NCBI GenBank assembly: GCA_018715585.1
Contig: DVLH01000021.1
Span: 1-31,293 of the forward strand
Source: Candidatus Aphodomonas merdavium
Lineage (GTDB): Bacteria; Bacillota; Clostridia; Christensenellales; Aristaeellaceae
Direction: 5' to 3'
Length of the DNA stretch: 31,293 bases
Shown here: positions 7,178 to 14,996 of the stretch, in pieces
How positions within the stretch are numbered: the first letter of the stretch is position 1
Layout: the number at the start of each line of letters is the position of its first letter
The notes under the pieces: model-generated
What the model saw: the letters and a program-made list of their open reading frames with translations, nothing else
Database searches by the model: none
What the model was told of the DNA's origin: nothing
Translations under genes and position numbers: made by a program

Positions 7178-8356
7178 TTACTCCTCCTCCATGGATTTCT
7201 TCAGCGCCGCAACGCCCTGAACGATCTGTTCCGGCGTGCTGTTGGAAAAGTTCAGCCGCAGCGTGTTGAGATGGCCGCCGTTGGCATAAAAATGCGTCCC
7301 GGGCACGTATGCCACGCCGTTTCGGATGCACTTTTGCAAAAGCGCAACCGTGTCCACGTCCGCCTTGAGCGCACACCAGACGAACAGGCCGCCTTGCGTC
7401 GGGAAAACCTTAACGGGCAGCGCCGCCAGCTCGCGCTGCATCGTTTGCAGCTGGCGCGCGTACATGCCCAGGATTTTTTCCATATGTGCGCCGAGCAGGT
7501 CGCGGGCCAGGTACTCCGCCACGAGCGCCTGGCTGATCAGCGGCGTGTGCAAATCCGTGCTCTGCTTGCCGATGACGAGCTTGCGCAGCAGCTGCGGGTT
7601 TTTCACCACGGCTGCGCCCACGCGCGTGCCGGGGGAAATCAGCTTGGAAAAGCTCGTCAGATAGACCACCAGTCCCTCCGTATCAAACGAGAAGATGGAC
7701 GGCAGGTGGTTCCCCGCATAGCGCAGGCCGCGGTAGGGGTCATCCTCCGCGACGACAAAACCGTAGCGCGCCGCCAGGCGGGCAATCTCCTTGCGCCTTG
7801 CCGTGCTGAGCGTAACGCCCGTGGGGTTTTGAAAGTTGGGGATGGTATAGAGCATCTTGGGCCGGTAGGCGATGGCGGCGCGCTCAAGCGCGTCAATGTC
7901 CAGGCCCTGCTCGTCCATGGGGATTTCCACCAGGTTCGCACCGTAAATACGCATCGCCTGCAGCGAGCCCAGGAACGACGGCCCTTCCACAAGCACCGTA
8001 TCGCCCGGGTTCACAAGCGCTTTCAGCAGCAAATCAACCGCCTGCGTGGACCCCGTCGTCGGCAGGATCTCGCTCTCTGCCACGTCGATTCCCACTTCCT
8101 CGCGCAAAAAGCGCGCCGTCTGCTCGCGCAGCGGCTTCCAGCCTTCCGTCGCGCCGTACTGCAGCAGCGCTTTGCCGTCCGGGCCTGCCAGCACATCGCG
8201 CGCGATCTGCGAAAGCGTCTCGTTGTCCAGCGCGTCCCAGGCGGGGTTGCCGCCGGCGAAGGAGATCATCCCCGGTTGGCCCAGGAGCTTAAAAATATCG
8301 CGGATGGCGCTGCCGGAAACGCCGTCAAACCTGCGGGCAAATTGAAGATCATACAT
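7178..8356 (-). CDS. PLP-dependent class I/II aminotransferase, first gene of a Tyr T-box operon
   Basis: 392 residues from the ATG at 8354-8356 (AAGGAGGGG 9 nt upstream). The open frame extends to 8509, but that part is untranslated leader. Fold-type I features: GSTQA at 102-106, QNPTG at 176-180, AEDDPYRG at about 203-210, Schiff-base Lys238 in SFSKLISPG, and Arg245 following. The opening 'ISFAGGNPAWD' and overall form resemble the 2-aminoadipate/aromatic (AAT-I, LysN/ARO8-like) group without a GntR DNA-binding domain. Substrate is not certain. Its place directly under a tyrosine-specific T-box and 5 bp before tyrS favours aromatic amino acid transamination. Confidence 0.93.
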   Translation of the reverse strand: MYDLQFARRFDGVSGSAIRDIFKLLGQPGMISFAGGNPAWDALDNETLSQIARDVLAGPDGKALLQYGATEGWKPLREQTARFLREEVGIDVAESEILPTTGSTQAVDLLLKALVNPGDTVLVEGPSFLGSLQAMRIYGANLVEIPMDEQGLDIDALERAAIAYRPKMLYTIPNFQNPTGVTLSTARRKEIARLAARYGFVVAEDDPYRGLRYAGNHLPSIFSFDTEGLVVYLTSFSKLISPGTRVGAAVVKNPQLLRKLVIGKQSTDLHTPLISQALVAEYLARDLLGAHMEKILGMYARQLQTMQRELAALPVKVFPTQGGLFVWCALKADVDTVALLQKCIRNGVAYVPGTHFYANGGHLNTLRLNFSNSTPEQIVQGVAALKKSMEEE

Positions 8357-8632
8357 AAAGGCGAACCCCTCCTTCTGTGCGTTTACAGCCAAGAAAGCGC
8401 CCTCCCTTTGGGGAAGGCGCTTTAGGCGCTGTACCACTTCCATTCGGACGCCCCTGCGGGCGTTCCCTCGTGACGCGCTGTATCCGGCGCACCGGCGCGC
8501 GCTACGCACCCGTTAAGCCGGGCTTCCCGCGCGAGCTCCGGGACGTATTCCGCCGCCATCCGCCGGCCCCTCGCACCACCCGGGGCTTCTCTGGGACGGA
8601 CCCTGCCGCGTACTGGTTCCCATCATCGCAAT
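8357..8632 (-). promoter_or_regulatory. T-box leader, tyrosine type
   Basis: A 5' leader that senses uncharged tRNA and fills most of the 425-bp stretch upstream of the aminotransferase. Read on the minus strand, stem I has the specifier-loop halves AGTA and GAA-TAC-G, with TAC (Tyr; plus 8545-8547) as specifier. It also has the AGAGA element and the apical GGGTGGTGCGAG motif. The T-box core TGGTACAGCGCC lies at 8425-8436, a variant of the usual TGGTACCGCG. The terminator hairpin arms are AAAGCGCC and GGCGCTTT (8394-8401/8416-8423), with a weak U-tract. Tyr specificity agrees with tyrS in the operon. Confidence 0.92.
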
Positions 8633-8638
8633 AAAGGC

Positions 8639-8667
8639 ATTATACCGGCCAAAAAAACGAATGTCAA
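8639..8667 (-). promoter_or_regulatory. Perfect-consensus SigA promoter of the Tyr T-box operon
   Basis: On the minus strand TTGACA (8662-8667), exactly 17 bp, TATAAT (8639-8644), placing the start near 8632. The further 114 bp to the next stop codon at 8782 holds nothing else I can recognise. Confidence 0.93.
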
Positions 8668-8781
8668 GAACAAAAACAGCGCGGCGTGTTTTGCCGGCAG
8701 AGACGGCAGCCTGCCATATCGCTTGATCTCTTCCAATGCAAACGCTTTTCGTCACATGCGGTTCCGCCCCTGCATCAGCGG

Positions 8782-9324
8782 CTATGCGCTGCGATATGCG
8801 CGCACGTAGAGCACCCCGCAAGCAAGCACGCAGCCGCACGCAACGGCCTGCATGGTGCTCACCACCGCTCCAGGAATTCTCGGAAAGAGCATCACCGTCA
8901 ACAGCGTCCCGTAAAGCAATGCGGTTGTTACCTTGCCAAACCAGCGCGCGCTATGCAGGCGGCCGCCGCGCCGCAAATAAACTGCGCACAGCGCGGCCAT
9001 TATCCCTTCCTTCACCACAAGGACGGCCACAAGCGGCCAAAGCTGCGCGCCGCCCATCGCCAGGCAGACGGCCAGCGCAACCAGCGTCAGCTTGTCGGCG
9101 GCAGGATCCAGCGCTTTTCCCACCCGCGTCACCGCGCCAAACCGCCGCGCAATCCGCCCATCCGCAACATCCGTCAGCGCCGAAAGCGCCACCAGGCATA
9201 CAGCCAGCACCGTATGCCCTCTCCAATACGCCGCGCAGAAAAATGGAATGAGCGCTATCCGCGTCAAGCTCAACAGGTTTGGCACTGTCCACACCCGTTC
9301 TTGCGCGTCACCTGCCTGCGCCAT
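8782..9324 (-). CDS. CDP-alcohol phosphatidyltransferase (PgsA/CLS-like)
   Basis: 180 residues from the ATG at 9322-9324, chosen because GGAGGGG lies 6 nt upstream; an ATG 20 codons earlier has no such site. It carries the full family motif D52-x2-D55-G56-x2-A-R-x8-G69-x3-D73-x3-D77, which binds metal and the CDP-diacylglycerol head. Several membrane helices follow. It makes a phospholipid such as phosphatidylglycerophosphate or, by a CLS-type reaction, cardiolipin. A second, more typical pgsA is at 24979-25551, so this copy may make a different lipid. It follows a terminator at 9461-9485, but I found no convincing promoter in the roughly 135 bp between. Confidence 0.9.
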   Translation of the reverse strand: MAQAGDAQERVWTVPNLLSLTRIALIPFFCAAYWRGHTVLAVCLVALSALTDVADGRIARRFGAVTRVGKALDPAADKLTLVALAVCLAMGGAQLWPLVAVLVVKEGIMAALCAVYLRRGGRLHSARWFGKVTTALLYGTLLTVMLFPRIPGAVVSTMQAVACGCVLACGVLYVRAYRSA

Positions 9325-9460
9325 TTTTTCCCCTCCATCCTGCCGTTCGTTTTGAACAGTATCGCGCGTTTGCGGCGCTTTCATCGCAGGAAATTTTTAC
9401 CGCAGCGCTAGCCGTTTGCCGCTTTTGCGCATGCCGGTGGATTCAGCGCAAGGAAGCGGT

Positions 9461-9485
9461 AAAAAAAGCGGCCGCTAGGGCCGCT
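9461..9485 (-). terminator. Intrinsic terminator after the secreted repeat protein
   Basis: On the minus strand AGCGGCC-CTAGC-GGCCGCT (9467-9485) is followed by TTTTTTT (9461-9467). Confidence 0.88.
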
Positions 9486-9581
9486 GATAAAACTGACAGC
9501 GCTGTAAAACCGCAAGGGGAAAAGGGCGGCTTTGGCTTTACGCCAAGCGCATGGGTGGAAATCGCCGCGTCCTCTCCTCGT

Positions 9582-11057
9582 TCATTCCCCCGTATCCGCC
9601 TTGACGCTCTGCGCGAGTTTGGCAAGCCATATTTCATTGACGATTCCCGTCGGTTCAGCCTGGCGGATCACCCCCAGAAGATATGCTCCCTCATCGCTTC
9701 GGTCAATGCTCACCGCAGAAAACTCCTCGCTGCCACCAATGAGGTCTACTGAAAGCAGGTTCCCATTGGACGCCAAATGTGCTAAGAATCCCGTGCGCAT
9801 GGACGGATGCGCGCCGATATCCCCATCCTGCGAAACGGTGCTTCCCAGGATGTACCAGCCTCCCATGCCGTCGCCAATCGCACCTGCCGGCGCAGACCAG
9901 CCGCTACCGCCCAGCGCCTGTTGCCACTGCAATGCGCCCGCCGCCGTCGTGCGCACCGCCCAGATGTCCTCAGCGCCATGCGTTCCGGAGACCTGTCCCG
10001 TTTTAGACTGCGTGCTTGCCAGGAACAAAAAACCACCTTCGTCCGCCGCATACAGCCCAAAGAGGTTCTCATTCGCCTCCCCGCCGTAGGTGCGCTGCAC
10101 GCTGATCGTCCCGTTCTGGCGCATTTGCAGCATCCACAAATCCATGCCGCCATGGCCTGCCGGCATCAGCGCAGAGGTGGAGTTCGTCTCTCCAGCAAGC
10201 AACCAACCGCTCTCCATTTCGCGGGCGGCCGTAACAATACTCACGCCTGTGCCGCCAAGCGTCTGCTCCCAAAGGATTTCCCCTGTGCCGTTGACGGCCA
10301 CGGCAATGGGCATCGTGCTTACGACAGGTTCCGCCCCTTCTTCCTCGCTCTCGCTAAAGACGGTCATCGTTCCCATAAAAATCCAACAATCATATTCCGT
10401 CAGAATCAACGAGAAAGCATCATCCCCCACATCGCCATAGCGGACGACCCACTGGGGCTTCCCGTCGGCCTCGCTCAGCAGCATCGCCCAAGCGTCCCAG
10501 CCGCCATAGTTCGCACCCAGGTCACCGTTGCGGCTCTTGGAGCGGCCGCAGACGAGGTATCCGCCCTCTTCCCAGAGCGTCACGTTCGTCAGCTCATCAT
10601 CGAGCGAACCGCCAAGGCATTTTGTCCATAGCAGATCGCCGTTTTCATCCACTCGCGCCAGAAACGCATCTTGCATGCCACGCGATGCACGGCACTGTTC
10701 GTCCTCCGAATTCGTTACGCCAAGCGCAAGGCAGCCACCGCCGAGCCCCTCAATCACACGCGTAAAACGCTCGTTTCCAGAACCGCCATAGCGGTGTTGC
10801 CACACCACATTTCCCTGCGCATCCACATACGCCAGATAGGCGTCCTGCCCGCCCAGCGCCTCACCGCAATCGGCCTCTCCTTCCACAAAACCAGCAAGAT
10901 ACGCTCCGCCATCGGGAAGCAAGCACATCGTTTCAGCGCAAAGGCTCCCCTCTGCTGCGATGCGGAGCGTCCAATCAAACGCAACCTCCGCCCTTACAGG
11001 TGCGGCAAAGGCAAGCGCCAAACAGGCGGTCAACATTACACAGGCAAATCGACGCAT
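9582..11057 (-). CDS. Secreted repeat protein, probable beta-propeller
   Basis: 491 residues from the ATG at 11055-11057 (GGAGGGG just upstream); the open frame upstream overlaps fba and its terminator. Residues 1-23 are a clear Sec signal peptide (MRRFACVMLTACLALAFAAP, cut near VRA-EV). The rest is about seven repeats of 50-65 residues with the pattern 'D-A-[FYW]-L-A-x-[VL]-D-x-x-G-x-x-x-W-x-x-x-[LY]-GG-[ST]-x-x-[DE]' followed by 'GG[YC]L-x-x-G-x-[ST]-x-S'. This is like the outer-surface propeller repeats often annotated as delta-60 or SBBP-like. Role unknown; perhaps binding at the cell surface. No catalytic residues or anchor motif are visible. Confidence 0.85.
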   Translation of the reverse strand: MRRFACVMLTACLALAFAAPVRAEVAFDWTLRIAAEGSLCAETMCLLPDGGAYLAGFVEGEADCGEALGGQDAYLAYVDAQGNVVWQHRYGGSGNERFTRVIEGLGGGCLALGVTNSEDEQCRASRGMQDAFLARVDENGDLLWTKCLGGSLDDELTNVTLWEEGGYLVCGRSKSRNGDLGANYGGWDAWAMLLSEADGKPQWVVRYGDVGDDAFSLILTEYDCWIFMGTMTVFSESEEEGAEPVVSTMPIAVAVNGTGEILWEQTLGGTGVSIVTAAREMESGWLLAGETNSTSALMPAGHGGMDLWMLQMRQNGTISVQRTYGGEANENLFGLYAADEGGFLFLASTQSKTGQVSGTHGAEDIWAVRTTAAGALQWQQALGGSGWSAPAGAIGDGMGGWYILGSTVSQDGDIGAHPSMRTGFLAHLASNGNLLSVDLIGGSEEFSAVSIDRSDEGAYLLGVIRQAEPTGIVNEIWLAKLAQSVKADTGE

Positions 11058-11080
11058 GATCCCCTCCGGTAAAAAGTGGT

Positions 11081-11107
11081 AAAACAAAAGGGCCGCAAGC
11101 GGCCCTT
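11081..11107 (-). terminator. Intrinsic terminator after fba
   Basis: On the minus strand AAGGGCCGC-TT-GCGGCCCTT (11088-11107) is followed by TTGTTTT. It stands 30 bp upstream of the start codon of the secreted repeat protein. Confidence 0.9.
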
Positions 11108-11115
11108 CGCGCTTT

Positions 11116-12045
11116 TTAAGCCTTGCCGTTGCAGCCCAGCACGTCCACGATCTTATGGCGGACCATCTCGCGGATGCCGTTGCGGGCGTCCGTAAGATAC
11201 TGGCGCGGGTCAAAATGCTCGGGATGCTCATAGAGATGGCGGCGCAGCTCGCCGGTAAACGCCAGGCGCAGGTCGGAGTCGATGTTGATCTTGCAGACGG
11301 CCATGCTCGCGGCCTTGCGCAGCATCTCCTCGGGGACGCCCTGCGCGCCGGGCATGCTGCCGCCGTATTGGTTGATCATCTCCACATAGCTGGGAACGAC
11401 GGACGAGGCGCCGTGCAGCACGATGGGGAACCCGGGCAGGCGCTTGCCGACCTCCTCCAGGATGTCGAAGCGCAGCTTCGGCTCGCCGGTGAACTTGAAC
11501 GCACCGTGGCTCGTGCCGATGGCGATGGCCAGGCTGTCCACGCCCGTGCGCTCGACGAACTCCTGCACCTGCGCAGGGTCGGTATAGGACGAATCTTCCT
11601 TGGACACTTTTACTTCATCCTCCACGCCGGCCAGGCGGCCCAGCTCGCCTTCGACGGTGACGTTGAAGCGGTGCGCGTAATCGACCACCTTGCGGGTGAG
11701 CGCAATGTTCTCTTCAAAGGAATAGTGCGAACCGTCGATCATCACGGACGTAAAGCCGCCGTCGATGCAGCTTTTGCAGATGTCGAAATCGGCGCCGTGG
11801 TCCAGGTGCACGACGATGGGCAGGTCCGTATCCTCCACGGCGGCCTCGATGAGCTTCATGAGGTAGACATGCTTGGCGTATTTGCGCGCGCCTGCGCTAA
11901 CCTGCAAAATCAACGGCGCGTTTTCCTCTTTGGCTGCCTCGGTGATCGCCTGGATAATTTCCATGTTATTGACGTTGAACGCGCCGATGGCGTAGCCGCC
12001 TTCGTACGCTTTTTTAAACATTTCACGGGAGTTCACAAGGGGCAT
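11116..12045 (-). CDS. fba: Fructose-1,6-bisphosphate aldolase, class II
   Basis: 309 residues, usual for the Firmicute class II (zinc-dependent) enzyme. It splits fructose-1,6-bisphosphate into dihydroxyacetone phosphate and glyceraldehyde-3-phosphate in glycolysis. Catalytic Asp82 and zinc ligand His83 lie in VVHLDHG. Glu134 is in VEGELG. Zinc ligands His180 (GTSHGAFKF) and His211 (VLHGASS) are present, and the phosphate-binding NIDSD segment is near 265. The start has TGAGGAGGTGCCGTC upstream, a promoter at 12091-12119 and a terminator 9 bp after the stop: a self-contained unit. Confidence 0.98.
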   Translation of the reverse strand: MPLVNSREMFKKAYEGGYAIGAFNVNNMEIIQAITEAAKEENAPLILQVSAGARKYAKHVYLMKLIEAAVEDTDLPIVVHLDHGADFDICKSCIDGGFTSVMIDGSHYSFEENIALTRKVVDYAHRFNVTVEGELGRLAGVEDEVKVSKEDSSYTDPAQVQEFVERTGVDSLAIAIGTSHGAFKFTGEPKLRFDILEEVGKRLPGFPIVLHGASSVVPSYVEMINQYGGSMPGAQGVPEEMLRKAASMAVCKINIDSDLRLAFTGELRRHLYEHPEHFDPRQYLTDARNGIREMVRHKIVDVLGCNGKA

Positions 12046-12090
12046 GACGGCACCTCCTCAGAGTTGTTATAGGTAAACCGATTTGAAAAG

Positions 12091-12119
12091 AGTATACCAA
12101 AAAGCGCTGCAAATGTAAA
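12091..12119 (-). promoter_or_regulatory. SigA-type promoter of fba
   Basis: On the minus strand TTTACA (12114-12119), 17-bp spacer, TATACT (12091-12096). Confidence 0.85.
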
Positions 12120-12145
12120 GGCGTTTGCCGCTGGCACAGCTACCG

Positions 12146-13696
12146 TCACTGTTCAGTTTCTGCCATCTCATAAAGAAGCAGCAGCACGGAGGGCAGCTCT
12201 GCCAACGCCTCCTCGCCGTCCTCGGCGAGGTAAGGGAAGCTGTAGCTTTCGCCCGTCACCTCGCAGTAAACCGTCACCGCATCGCCTTCGCGCAGCGTCA
12301 CGGGTTCCCCGTCGCGCACGGCAATAAACTGCATGCTCAAATCCCCGTCGCGGGCAATCTGCACATACCACCGCTCGCCGCTTGACGAAACCTCCTGCAC
12401 AACGCCGTCGTATTGGATGATGCGCCCCACATAGCGGTCGCCTTTTTCGGCAAGGTTGGCATAGGAGAGGGATTGCACCTGGCCATCGAGGTATTTTGCG
12501 TACTCGCCCTCCTCCCAACAGCGGTTAAACGTGATGACAAAGCGCCGCTCACTGCATCCTTTTTTGCTCATCGCAAGCACGACCGTGCGCTCCCCCGTGA
12601 TGCCCTTGTCCAGCGTAAAGGAAAAATTGCCGCTGGAATCGGAATACGCGGTCTTGTTCGTCTCCCCTTCGATGCATTGGATTTTGACGCTGGCAAGCGT
12701 TTTGCCGGAAATCTTGAGCGTGGTGTCGTATACATCGCCGCTGAGGTAGGAGGTAAAGTTGACGGGGATCCAATCGTAGTCGCACGTAATCCATCCCGTC
12801 AGCGCGCTTTGGGCATACCCCTCCTTGGAGGCGACGAGCCGCAGCTGCCATTCCCCCTCGCCCGGCAGCGTCAGCGTCAGCTTGAACGAGCCGGAGTTAT
12901 CCGCCGTAGTGCTGCCCGCTTCGATCTCGTTCCCATCCGCGTCGATGAGCGATGCGGAGACGGTCGCCTGCTTTTCCGTCGTACCGCGGATGACGTTGCT
13001 CGCCTTGTTCGTCTCCTCCGGCAAGGACGCGCTCGTCGTCAACCCCACGGGCAAAAGCGGCATTTCCGATTCCTCCGCCGCAGGGAACACCGTGCTGCGC
13101 ACGAAGCTTTTAAACATCGACTGCGCCTCGTCGGTCATCTTTTCCGCGCTGCGGTATTCCAACATGAAGCGCTTGCCACCGCGCACGGTAAACGCCCACT
13201 GGCCACGCGCCACGGTCTCCTCCCCGTAACGCAGCGAATACGTCAGCCACAGCAGATATCCTTCCCCTTCGCGGTTCGTCCATTCTCCCTGCGTAAAGCG
13301 GTAGCCCGTCAACGACCAGGCGTCCTGGTCGAGAAAATCCGAACGGATATCGGAGCGCATTTGGGACGTATAGCGCGAGATATCATAGTAAAGGGCAGAT
13401 TCATCGTCCTCAGACATCATGATGCGCAGCGTCTCATCTCCCTCGGGCGAAAAGGCGATGGCCAGCACGCCTGCCGAAAGCAGGTTGTTGGCGGCAATTT
13501 CCGCGCTGGGCTCATCAAACCAGCGCATATTTTCCGCCGTCGTCTGCGGCGTGACGACCGTCCAGCCCTCGGGAAACATAGCCGTCACACCAACTTCCTC
13601 CAGCGGGAAGGGTTCAAACGCCACATCCGCCGCGGCCGGCGGTGCAATCGCACAAAGTAAAGCAAAAAGGCAGCAAAGCACAGCGGCGTGTTTCAT
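12146..13696 (-). CDS. Secreted multidomain protein with Ig-like repeats (paralogue B)
   Basis: 516 residues; ATG behind ATGGAGGAAATGC. A Sec signal peptide covers residues 1-23 (cut near AAA-DVAF). Residues 27-203 form an alpha/beta domain starting 'GVTAMFPEGWTVVTPQT', shared with the next gene upstream. Two Ig-like beta-sandwich repeats follow at about 235-300 and 320-390, each with the 'TADNSGSFKLTL' or 'YSDSSGNFSFTL' type turn. A helix then leads to a C-terminal domain at 395-516 ('YVGRIIQYDGVVQEV...LREGDAVTVYCEVTG'), the Y-x-G...G-x-V pattern of small beta-barrel modules common in clostridial exported proteins. No anchor or catalytic site seen. Last gene of the pepV operon; I see no clear terminator. 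Confidence 0.85.
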   Translation of the reverse strand: MKHAAVLCCLFALLCAIAPPAAADVAFEPFPLEEVGVTAMFPEGWTVVTPQTTAENMRWFDEPSAEIAANNLLSAGVLAIAFSPEGDETLRIMMSEDDESALYYDISRYTSQMRSDIRSDFLDQDAWSLTGYRFTQGEWTNREGEGYLLWLTYSLRYGEETVARGQWAFTVRGGKRFMLEYRSAEKMTDEAQSMFKSFVRSTVFPAAEESEMPLLPVGLTTSASLPEETNKASNVIRGTTEKQATVSASLIDADGNEIEAGSTTADNSGSFKLTLTLPGEGEWQLRLVASKEGYAQSALTGWITCDYDWIPVNFTSYLSGDVYDTTLKISGKTLASVKIQCIEGETNKTAYSDSSGNFSFTLDKGITGERTVVLAMSKKGCSERRFVITFNRCWEEGEYAKYLDGQVQSLSYANLAEKGDRYVGRIIQYDGVVQEVSSSGERWYVQIARDGDLSMQFIAVRDGEPVTLREGDAVTVYCEVTGESYSFPYLAEDGEEALAELPSVLLLLYEMAETEQ

Positions 13697-13720
13697 GCAT
13701 TTCCTCCATGATGCGTTCGG

Positions 13721-14980
13721 TCAGTTCACGAAATATGCGACGATTACAGGTGCGAGCGCTTCCTCTCCTTCCACCGGCAACGCATCGCCCCGGACGTCGC
13801 CGTAGATATTGTATACCTTTTCCAGTTCCACCTGGGATGCCGTCTGCAACAGCACCCAGAACGGATTGCGCCACACGCCCGTGCCCGGGTTGGAGCTATA
13901 GACGAGCGCACAGGGCAGCCCGTTCACATCGCGCATCGAAAACACTTTACCCCGCAGCGAAAGCGCCTGGCCCTGATAGGCGTCCGGGCTGGCGCAGATC
14001 TTTTCATACAGCGCCGTATCCAGCGCCTGTGCGCCGGCCTGATATGCCTTCGCCTGCTCCTCGCCCGTCAACTCGCGGCGGATTTCGATTTCCATCGTGG
14101 TCGGCTCGCGGCCTTCCGCCTGCACGGTAAGCGTATAGGCGTACACCTTCGTCTGCTTGGTGCTGAGCGTGAAGGCGTGGGAGCCGCCTTCGCCTGCCGT
14201 GGCGCGCAGCGAATCCGTAGGCGTTTTCAGCGTCAGCTCCGCGCCCGGAAGCGTCTGGATGGAAAGCGTATAGCTGTCCTCCAAGGAAATGCCGTCAAAG
14301 CCGGGCAGCATAACGGGTGTGACCACGCCGTCGTCCTCAACCGGCTGCGGAAGCGTCACGCTCTCCTCCTCCGTCTCGCCCGCAAGCGTCACGCGGTTCC
14401 CCAGGAAAGAAAGCGCGCCAAGCACTTCGATGTTTGCATCCGCCAGCGCATCCGCCCCGGCGTCCACGCCGCTTGCCGACAGGCAATACAGCGCGCCCTG
14501 GCGGACGCTGACAAGCCACGAAAACCCGACAGCAGTACCGTCCGCCTCCACGGCCCAGTCCACGCGCAGCCACTCCGTCGCTTGTTCGCTATAGGCCACG
14601 TTCTCATACGGCGCGTGGTCGTAGGAGGCAAGAAACGCATCGCGCTGCGCCTGCGTCATCAGCGCGGCCTCGGAGACCTCCTGCGCCAGCGCGCTTTCTA
14701 CGCAGTTGAGCCGCACCTGCACGCTGCCGGGCAGGAAAATTTCAAACACGGTGCCCTCCGCGGCCCAGTCCGCGCGCAGCACGTCCGCATCCGCCCCCAG
14801 GCGCGCCAGCAGTTCCTCCTCTTCCCCCAACGTTTGGGGGCAAAGCAACGTCCAATCCGGCTGCATTTCGACAAACACGCCCGCCGACGGGAAGCTGTAG
14901 CTCTGCGCCAGCGCCGCACAGGGCAGCACCAGCAACGACAGCGCCAGCAGCATGGCAATCCCTTTTCCGCCTCTGTTCAC
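13721..14980 (-). CDS. Secreted multidomain protein (paralogue A)
   Basis: 419 residues from a GTG at 14978-14980 with AAGGAGG 10 nt upstream. Signal peptide about 1-25 (cut near ALA-QS). Residues about 29-195 match the N-terminal domain of the downstream paralogue: 'AGVFVEMQPDWTLLCPQT' against 'VGVTAMFPEGWTVVTPQT'. A cadherin/Ig-like beta domain is at about 225-300. The C-terminal module at about 305-419 reads 'EEQAKAYQAGAQALDTALYEKI' then 'PDAYQGQALSLRGKVFSM', aligning with 'GEYAKYLDGQVQSLSYANLAEK' and 'YVGRIIQYDGVVQEV' in the paralogue. It has one fewer Ig repeat. Function unknown. It is 16 bp from the TPR gene stop and 24 bp from the paralogue start. Confidence 0.85.
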   Translation of the reverse strand: MNRGGKGIAMLLALSLLVLPCAALAQSYSFPSAGVFVEMQPDWTLLCPQTLGEEEELLARLGADADVLRADWAAEGTVFEIFLPGSVQVRLNCVESALAQEVSEAALMTQAQRDAFLASYDHAPYENVAYSEQATEWLRVDWAVEADGTAVGFSWLVSVRQGALYCLSASGVDAGADALADANIEVLGALSFLGNRVTLAGETEEESVTLPQPVEDDGVVTPVMLPGFDGISLEDSYTLSIQTLPGAELTLKTPTDSLRATAGEGGSHAFTLSTKQTKVYAYTLTVQAEGREPTTMEIEIRRELTGEEQAKAYQAGAQALDTALYEKICASPDAYQGQALSLRGKVFSMRDVNGLPCALVYSSNPGTGVWRNPFWVLLQTASQVELEKVYNIYGDVRGDALPVEGEEALAPVIVAYFVN

Positions 14981-14996
14981 GCGCGCTATCCTCCTT

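Noticed and set aside
5970..7220. 416-codon frame antisense to tyrS
   Set aside because: Shadow of tyrS; no start signal and no family resemblance.
7173..7376. N-terminal extension of TyrS
   Set aside because: It reads the aminotransferase gene in another frame; the ATG at 7172 has the ribosome-binding site and the normal length.
8357..8634. Open frames in the Tyr leader on both strands, including an N-terminal extension of the aminotransferase
   Set aside because: The stretch is a structured T-box leader; the true start has its own ribosome-binding site at 8357-8374.
9345..9357. GTTC-N5-GAAC inverted repeat upstream of the second phosphatidyltransferase, considered as an SOS box
   Set aside because: The arms are in the wrong order for LexA (GAAC...GTTC) and short; probably chance.
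9325..9460. Possible promoter (GATACT as -10) for the second phosphatidyltransferase
   Set aside because: No acceptable -35 box at 16-18 bp; too weak to list.
12120..12145. Possible terminator of the pepV operon
   Set aside because: Only short, imperfect pairings and no T-run directly after them; not supportable.
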